64,000 bases of DNA, taken from the NCBI RefSeq assembly GCF_000237925.1, contig NC_031498.1, positions 24,868,308 through 24,932,307 on the forward strand, given 5' to 3'. Of the stretch, positions 61,501 through 64,000 are shown piece by piece (the first letter of the stretch is position 1; each line of letters begins with the position of its first letter). Position numbers and translations under genes: made by a program. Source of the DNA: Schistosoma mansoni. Taxonomy: Eukaryota; Platyhelminthes; Trematoda; Strigeidida; Schistosomatidae. The notes under the pieces were generated by a model. It was given only the letters and a program-made list of their open reading frames with translations. It had not been told where the DNA came from and searched no databases.

Positions 61501-62798
61501 ATGAAGAGATGCTTTAATGCAAGATCCACAATACTATAAGCAGTAAGTTCAGCTACTTTACTGTCACTGATATTGAACTATACAACCCAACGTTACCAAC
61601 CATCAATCGAGTTTATTGTATATGCCTCAACCGGGTGGTCTGGATCAACTAACGTGTCCAGCATCAATAAATAACAAAAACCATCTTCAGCAAAAACAAA
61701 TCTTAACAACCTACTTAATTATATCACTCAGTGGTTTAGGAATTATTGAAATCTAATCCACTGGATATGAATTTATTAGGGTCTAATCTGTTTTTCTAGG
61801 TAACACCTAACTTGGAATCCTGAAGGTAAATGATAAGAGCGGGGCAAAACAACACAATGCACCGGGAATTGGAGGTATACATCAAAAGAATGAACATTAT
61901 AAGCAAAGATGGATAGTGGGTAGCTGTGGAATCCAGGACACACGTTTCGATCTATTTAGACTCGTCAACTAGATGTACCTCTATTTCAGAGTTGATATTC
62001 ACTCCAGGACTCAAAACCAGTACCGTTCACTCCAAACGCCATTGCGTTGTTCACTTAACTGCTAAATTCTGATAGCCACTTGCTTGTGCAATGGGGTGAA
62101 GTTTAATTCACTTGATATTGTTTACTTGAATCTTCCTATTGATCAGTCTCTTATTGGCATGTGTACATCCAGTTTACGAGTCTCAAATAGGACGAAACGC
62201 GGATCCTGGATATCACTACCATCCACTATCCATTATTCCTTATAAAGCTTGTGACTTAAGTCAATACTGAGGCAGTCCACACAGGATGCACATATGCCAA
62301 TAAGACACTGATGGATTGCAGTCCTAAACAACAATAGGAAGATTCAAACAAACAATACCAAGTGAATTTAAAATAATGAACAGTTCTTAGGAGTAACTGG
62401 AAAAGAGACCAGGACATAGTTAGGCGGAGAATCATAGTCAGCGGCCTATGCTCTACGAGGGGGTGAAAGGTGTAAATAACGTAAGTAAATAAATCCGTGT
62501 TCCCCCTCAGAATATATTCTTTGTAAGTGAATATCATTTAAAAAAAACTATGACTTCATGTAACTAGATAATACATTGAAATTATTGTTTAAAATCTTAA
62601 AGCAGCGTTACATTGAAATGAACAAATAAAAAATTGACAATTAACTAAATAAGTAATTAAAATATAAATTGTCACATACATAGACTTACGCTCTGACAAG
62701 TAATTCTGTTTCTTCAGAAACTTGACTAATGATAGCTTGTACTTCTTCAAATGTTTTACCAACTAATGGAATTGAATTCCATTCAAGTATTTCATCAC
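37536..62798 (-). CDS. RIM/Piccolo/Fife-type active-zone protein (PDZ + C2), partial
   Basis: Nine minus-strand exons, all GT-AG and in matching phase: 62798-62690, 60468-60403, 56031-55835, 52973-52582, 50042-49995, 43101-42965, 41249-41065, 39402-39275, 37587-37536. Together they encode about 437 residues, incomplete at both ends. The first exon is the end of a PDZ domain ([20 protein letters not shown], closest by memory to Piccolo and RIM PDZ domains). Then come a short basic linker, an acidic Asp/Glu run, a Ser/Asn-rich exon, and a C2 domain across exons 5-8 with [19 protein letters not shown] and [14 protein letters not shown]. The aspartates of both calcium-binding loops are present. 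PDZ followed by C2 is the layout of presynaptic active-zone scaffolds that organise vesicle release. The domain start and any second C2 lie outside or were not found. Introns of 1.7-6.9 kb hold most SINE insertions listed here. Confidence 0.85.
38073..38310. repeat. Family D inverted pair with hammerhead-like motif
   Basis: Arms of about 95 bases (38073-38168 minus, 38214-38310 plus) separated by 45 bases. The plus arm has CTGAAGA, a stem GTGGCT/AGTCAC, and GAAACGTC. The minus arm has the same with AAAACGTC and a 4-pair stem I TTCT/AGAA. It fits the short-stem-III hammerhead type reported from Penelope-like elements. It lies in an intron of the PDZ/C2 gene. Confidence 0.75.
39275..43101 (-). 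CDS. Exons: C2 domain with calcium ligands
   Basis: Exons 43101-42965 ([39 protein letters not shown]), 41249-41065 ([36 protein letters not shown]) and 39402-39275 ([20 protein letters not shown]). Loop 1 has MDxNGxxDP and loop 3 has WDFDRxxxND, so all usual acidic ligands are there. A Ser-rich tail follows and continues into 37587-37536 ([17 protein letters not shown]), which ends in phase 1 towards an exon not found. Confidence 0.88.
39719..40024. mobile_element. Family A inverted chimera (A5)
   Basis: A 30-base minus piece of the hammerhead (AGTGGAATCCAGGACGCGCG) is followed by an almost complete plus unit. The plus hammerhead carries AATAAGACAAAACGCGCATCC-type changes identical to A4, including GAAA to AAAA. 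Confidence 0.85.
40852..41012. mobile_element. Family B inverted pair (B5)
   Basis: A minus tail-plus-hammerhead piece joins at about 40980 to a plus tail (CTTCAATGGACTCATGAATT). Flanks TTATATGTTTA and TTATATATTTA could be a target duplication with one mismatch. It lies about 50 bases from the C2 exon at 41065, in the intron. Confidence 0.8.
41685..42165 (+). repeat. Dispersed repeat G, copy 2
   Basis: Same order of blocks as 34745-35245 with small gaps (GAGAGTGGGGAGAGTCCACT, GGACGAAAAGCGAATAT, GGCTACCATAGGA, CTGCCTTGTGGATTAGA). The terminal hairpin is decayed. Both copies lie on the plus strand. Confidence 0.6.
43132..43352. mobile_element. Family B inverted chimera (B6)
   Basis: A minus tail (43132-43188) is joined to a plus unit with tRNA head (box B GGGTTCGAATCTC), hammerhead and tail. 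The hammerhead has CTGAGGA but AGAACAAAACGG instead of GGACGAAACGG: core G12 to A again. Near-repeats AAAAGAAATTCA and AAAGAAAAATTCA flank it. It starts 31 bases upstream of the acceptor of the C2 exon. Confidence 0.82.
43828..44750 (+). mobile_element. Non-LTR-like element H, internally deleted, plus copy
   Basis: GC-rich 5' part (43828-44365) nearly identical to the reverse complement of 55055-55595. It has an open frame from 44170 ([20 protein letters not shown] onward) to 44574. The end reads TAGCTGACTGACTATTA, a (TGAC)n-like 3' tail. No RT is present between the 5' part and the tail, so it is a deleted, non-autonomous copy. The class is not certain. Confidence 0.65.
44755..45525. other. 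Intronic DNA, no feature recognised
   Basis: AT-rich intron of the PDZ/C2 gene. The frame 45178-45363 is not recognised. Confidence 0.4.
45530..45700 (-). mobile_element. Family B, strongly decayed (B7)
   Basis: Recognisable only through the order of blocks: GAGATCATGAATCAAGCGAA, TCCTGGGAACACTAAACAGT, AAGACTCTTTAGCAG. No ribozyme is left. Confidence 0.5.
46821..47095 (-). mobile_element. Solo LTR-like repeat F, minus copy
   Basis: 275 bases bounded by TGTGGTG and CACTACA, reverse complement of 49611-49886. Flanks ATGC and ATCC are a possible 4-base duplication with one mismatch. Short terminal inverted repeats and length suit a solo LTR; a MITE cannot be excluded. Confidence 0.65.
47205..47365 (+). 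mobile_element. Family A, decayed plus copy (A6)
   Basis: Box-A-like TTAGTGGATAATGCC, decayed box B and hammerhead remnants (AAATGAAAAGTCC, AAGACAAAACCCGCG). It is inactive. Confidence 0.7.
47908..48372. mobile_element. Family A composite (A7): minus 1.1-mer plus inverted tail
   Basis: A full minus unit, the start of a second minus unit (48250-48285), then a plus tail (AGACTGATGTATTGAAGTCC to AACAAACAATAC). Direct repeats AAAATTTAT at 47899-47907 and 48373-48381. The minus hammerhead lacks the GAAA strand (GGAATGGGACG). Confidence 0.82.
48490..48855 (+). mobile_element. RTE (SR2-like) deletion derivative: 5' UTR fused to 3' end
   Basis: 48500-48600 is GC-rich with paired blocks (ATGGGGTCGCTAACCCCATG, CAGTAGCCCCCGGAGGAGCT), which looks like RTE 5' leader. 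It joins directly to the last RTE codons: [46 protein letters not shown] and the (GTAA)n tail at 48832-48852. The whole RT is missing. Confidence 0.75.
48905..49345. repeat. Family C inverted pair (C2)
   Basis: Minus arm 48905-49020 (rev-comp of AAGCTTGGACCAGATTACC, GATGAAACGTTGGATTTACT) and plus arm 49198-49345 (TTGCCAGGCGAAACGTTGGA and tail), with about 180 bases of other sequence between them. Confidence 0.8.
49611..49886 (+). mobile_element. Solo LTR-like repeat F, plus copy
   Basis: 276 bases, TGTAGTG to CACCACA, flanked by CTAG and CTAA. It matches 46821-47095 in reverse. It lies next to the exon at 49995-50042. Confidence 0.65.
50965..51238. mobile_element. Family A inverted pair (A8)
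   Basis: A minus tail (TAAATTCACTTAGTATTG to ATTGCCTTAATATAG) is joined to a plus tRNA head and hammerhead. The core CTGACGA and GAAA are intact, cleavage triplet GUU, one mismatch in stem II (GUCC/GAAC). Confidence 0.85.
51924..52456. mobile_element. Family A inverted pair (A9) with perfect 13-base duplication
   Basis: The minus unit (tail, hammerhead with intact core, tRNA head) switches near 52205 to a plus unit (tail, head, hammerhead). CTTAAGTTATTTA flanks the whole at 51911-51923 and 52457-52469. The right hammerhead has GGTGACGA (core C3 to G), predicted dead; the left one keeps all core bases, with a stem II mismatch. Confidence 0.92.
52582..52973 (-). CDS. Exon: Ser/Asn/Gln-rich linker
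   Basis: 392 bases; acceptor CAATCAATCAG, donor GTAAGC. Low-complexity polar sequence ([20 protein letters not shown] at the start, [12 protein letters not shown] in the middle, GPRGSRS at the end). It is likely disordered. It ends in phase 0 and joins the 48-base exon at 50042-49995 ([16 protein letters not shown]). Confidence 0.8.
53035..53470. mobile_element. Family B inverted pair (B8)
   Basis: A short minus tail (53035-53125) is followed by a long plus unit with an upstream segment (53126-53270) shared with B9, tRNA head (GAGTTCGAGTCCC), hammerhead (CTGAGGA...GATGAAACGGTCGTC, core intact) and tail. Confidence 0.85.
53757..53936. mobile_element. Family A inverted chimera (A10) with perfect 12-base duplication
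   Basis: A minus tail to CAAGCATGGTAAG, then a plus piece GCGTCCTGGATTCC to CTTACCATGCT. The inner ends are reverse complements of each other (GCATGGTAAG and CTTACCATGC). TGTAATTATTTT flanks at 53745-53756 and 53937-53948. Confidence 0.9.
54055..54258 (+). other. Unrecognised 67-codon frame
   Basis: It reads [20 protein letters not shown] and continues to a TGA at 54256. No family recognised; it lies in an intron of the minus-strand gene and may be chance. Confidence 0.2.
54329..54759 (-). mobile_element. Solo LTR (family E) with 4-base duplication
   Basis: 431 bases with ends TGTAGTG and CACTACA, flanked by AATA on both sides (54325-54328 and 54760-54763). On the minus strand it contains GTCAATAAAACTATGG, a poly(A) signal as expected in an LTR. 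It is similar to 24004-24483. A 4-base duplication suits a Gypsy-like element. Confidence 0.8.
55005..55600 (-). mobile_element. Element H, minus copy
   Basis: 5' part nearly identical to 43828-44365 in reverse complement. The frame again starts [20 protein letters not shown] (55259) and ends after ETKC (55002). It diverges from the plus copy past GSDNCP. Upstream end at about 55600. Confidence 0.7.
55835..56031 (-). CDS. Exon: acidic Asp/Glu-rich segment
   Basis: 197 bases; acceptor TTATTGGCAG, donor GTAAAT. About 40 of 65 residues are Asp or Glu, then the exon ends [20 protein letters not shown]. The codons are mostly GAT and GAA. The neighbouring assembly gap at 56179 lies 148 bases upstream in the intron. 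Confidence 0.8.
56080..56475. repeat. Family C inverted pair around an assembly gap (C3)
   Basis: Left: the minus tail (CTAAATTAGAGCGAATAGTT, TTTTAAAATCTCAGTGA). Right: the plus unit CTTGAAAAAGCTTGGAC, GATTGCCAGGCGAAACGTTG and tail. 200 N lie between. Confidence 0.8.
56179..56378. other. Assembly gap (200 N)
   Basis: Fixed-size gap, true length unknown, inside the family C inverted pair. Confidence 1.
56560..56760 (-). mobile_element. Family A, strongly decayed (A11)
   Basis: The block order matches (ATGTGGCTAGCAGTGTAATT, GATTCGTCAGTTGACTG, GGTGTTCACTCCGGGGCTCG), but about a quarter of positions differ. It is an old copy. Confidence 0.65.
56770..58055. other. Intronic DNA, no feature recognised
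   Basis: AT-rich. The frame at 57143-57478 is low-complexity and not recognised. Confidence 0.4.
58060..58567. mobile_element. Family B inverted pair (B9)
   Basis: The minus unit (tail, hammerhead with CTGAGGA and GAAA, tRNA head) joins at about 58240 to a long plus unit (upstream segment, tRNA head, damaged hammerhead AGAACAAAGCGG, tail). The sequence TGAATTTT occurs on both sides (58050-58057 and about 58571-58578). Confidence 0.85.
59110..59275 (+). mobile_element. Repeat F fragment (F3)
   Basis: The 3' part of repeat F: TTCTATCAGTAAGAATTCTA and GATACATATTACTTATATG align with 49810-49860, ending AACACCACA. It mimics a minus-strand exon but is repeat. Confidence 0.55.
59534..60062. mobile_element. 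Family A inverted pair (A12), both hammerhead cores intact
   Basis: The minus unit (hammerhead, tRNA head, tail) switches at about 59803 to a plus unit beginning in box B (GGGTTCGAGTCCCAGAGTG) and running to the tail. Both hammerheads keep CTGACGA and GAAA; cleavage triplets are AUC (left) and GUC (right). Flanking AATTTATATTATTA and AATTTATACTATTATTA look like an imperfect duplication. Confidence 0.88.
60070..61790. other. Intronic DNA apart from the 66-base exon
   Basis: AT-rich, with no repeat recognised. It contains the exon at 60403-60468. Confidence 0.4.
60403..60468 (-). CDS. Exon: short basic linker after PDZ
   Basis: 66 bases; acceptor TTTTAAAG, donor GTTTGT (weak but acceptable). 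It reads [20 protein letters not shown]. It is included because it is the only frame found that joins the PDZ exon (phase 2) to the acidic exon (phase 2) without a stop. Confidence 0.6.
61797..62490 (+). mobile_element. RTE 3' end split by a family A insertion
   Basis: Left half 61797-61895 (CTAACTTGGAATCCTGAAGG, encodes the LTWNPEG block with decay). Right half 62376-62490 (GACCAGGACATAGTTAGGCG, GTCAGCGGCCTATGCTC, tail GTAAGTAAATAAA). The A13 insertion lies between the halves. Confidence 0.8.
61896..62374. mobile_element. Family A inverted pair (A13) nested in the RTE end
   Basis: Minus unit then plus unit, switching at about 62160. AATGAAC is present at 61889-61895 and 62375-62381, and the RTE reading resumes after the second copy. 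Both hammerheads have core changes (TTGACGA, TTTACGA). Confidence 0.9.
62690..62798 (-). CDS. Exon: C-terminal half of the PDZ domain
   Basis: 109 bases; acceptor TATAG, donor GTAAGT. It reads [20 protein letters not shown] followed by [17 protein letters not shown]. The exon opens with two bases of a codon whose first base must come from an upstream exon beyond 62.8 kb, which I did not find. Confidence 0.88.
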
Positions 62799-62994
62799 CT
62801 ATATGAATAGATTTTAAAATGAAACAAAATTCAATATGCATTGAATCATTCCTTCTATCATTTAAATTAATACATTTAAAACAAAAGGCTGATAAGCAAC
62901 TTTATAGATTATTCGTTATTTTAAAAGAAAAGTATATTATTACTTGATATTAAATGGATTACCAGTATAATGAAAAGTATAATAATAAGGGCGT

Positions 62995-63244
<250 letters not shown>

Positions 63245-63249
63245 TATTA

Positions 63250-64000
63250 TTTTGCTTTATGAGTTTTCAACTTTATATGAATAGACCTAAACTGAGAAAA
63301 TATCTACTTGCAAGCATTCTCTTCTGTTCAAAATCTGGGTTTTAATTATGTCAATGACCAATAGGCATTAAGGCTTCTTTAGTTATTTACAGATCACTAT
63401 ATCATCATCCATACGGAGAATATGAACAAATAAGTTTATATTCAAACCAGAAATTATGGTTGATTCCGTGTGTAAATGAACTTAGTGCTTGAGCACCAAT
63501 ACAAGACGAAATTCTGTCCGACTTATTTATAGTACAATAAGATCATTCAGTAATCTTCAGCATATTACACGGGCGAATATCATGAAAGATTCAACAACAA
63601 GTGAGATCACTAAAATGAAGAAGTTTGTTGGACTAAACTTGGAGTCGAATAAAATAATTTAACTTTTTTCAACACAAGACGTTTAAGGAGAACTTACGAG
63701 AGTGCTAGATTTTTCAGTAACTTTTTCCTATTAGATTTCATTTTGACAAATTCATCTGATGATTTATAAATGTTCAGGAAATAAAGGTATTATTGCTACA
63801 AAACAGATTTCTAATGTTAGGATTCATTGAACATTCAGAGATTTAAATATCGAGGACTGATCATTACTAGTAATGATACAATATGATATTGGTGGAAATT
63901 AGACTGAAATAAATTGCTGTATCAATATCAATAGTACAAAGATAATTTACATCAAATGCCACTGGTTGTTGTGATTATTTGAGGTATACTGCTGATCATG
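63250..64000. other. No recognisable feature at the window end
   Basis: It should lie in an intron upstream of the PDZ exon. I found no phase-compatible exon. Confidence 0.4.

Noticed and set aside
63680-63780. Possible minus-strand exon upstream of the PDZ exon
   Set aside because: It would end in phase 2, but the PDZ exon needs a preceding phase 1; no PDZ sequence is visible.

Overview
The window reads as nuclear DNA of a trematode, most likely a Schistosoma blood fluke. It is AT-rich, has split eukaryotic genes with GT-AG introns (two of only 35 and 37 bases), and is packed with repeats of schistosome type. These are tRNA-headed, hammerhead-ribozyme SINEs of the S-alpha (Sm-alpha) kind, RTE-clade (SR2-like) and CR1-clade non-LTR elements, and solo LTRs. 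Two 200-base runs of N (32750-32949 and 56179-56378) are assembly gaps. The species assignment is inference.

Only three protein-coding genes can be supported. (1) Ribosomal protein eS17 (RPS17), minus strand 2516-2082, three exons, apparently intact. (2) A small death-domain protein, plus strand 26764-28322, two exons. (3) A partial, large minus-strand gene with nine phase-consistent exons between 62798 and 37536. It encodes the end of a PDZ domain, an acidic stretch, a Ser/Asn-rich linker and a full C2 domain with its calcium-ligand aspartates, so it looks like a RIM/Piccolo/Fife-type presynaptic active-zone protein. Both ends of that gene lie outside what I can see.

Layout: 1-2000 holds an RTE fragment. 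2.0-2.6 kb is RPS17. 4.1-9.1 kb is a decayed CR1-like element (ORF1, endonuclease, RT). 9.1-23 kb is a mosaic of old repeats: a ~750 bp family in inverted copies, an inverted LTR-like pair, and minus-strand CR1-like RT, endonuclease and PHD-finger ORF1 relics. 23.6-26.1 kb is an RTE copy with an LTR inserted in it. 26.7-28.3 kb is the death-domain gene. From 28 kb to the end the sequence is intron and intergenic DNA of the PDZ/C2 gene, studded with more than twenty SINE-like insertions.

The most interesting signal is in those insertions. Two tRNA-headed families each carry a recognisable hammerhead fold (called A = Sm-alpha-like and B here). Two further short families (D and, less well, C) carry Penelope-type hammerhead-like motifs. 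In all four families most copies are inverted pairs: a minus-oriented unit joined directly or closely to a plus-oriented unit, with varying breakpoints. At several loci the whole inverted pair is bounded by one direct duplication of 7-13 bases, so it entered the genome as one unit. Both assembly gaps fall inside such inverted pairs.
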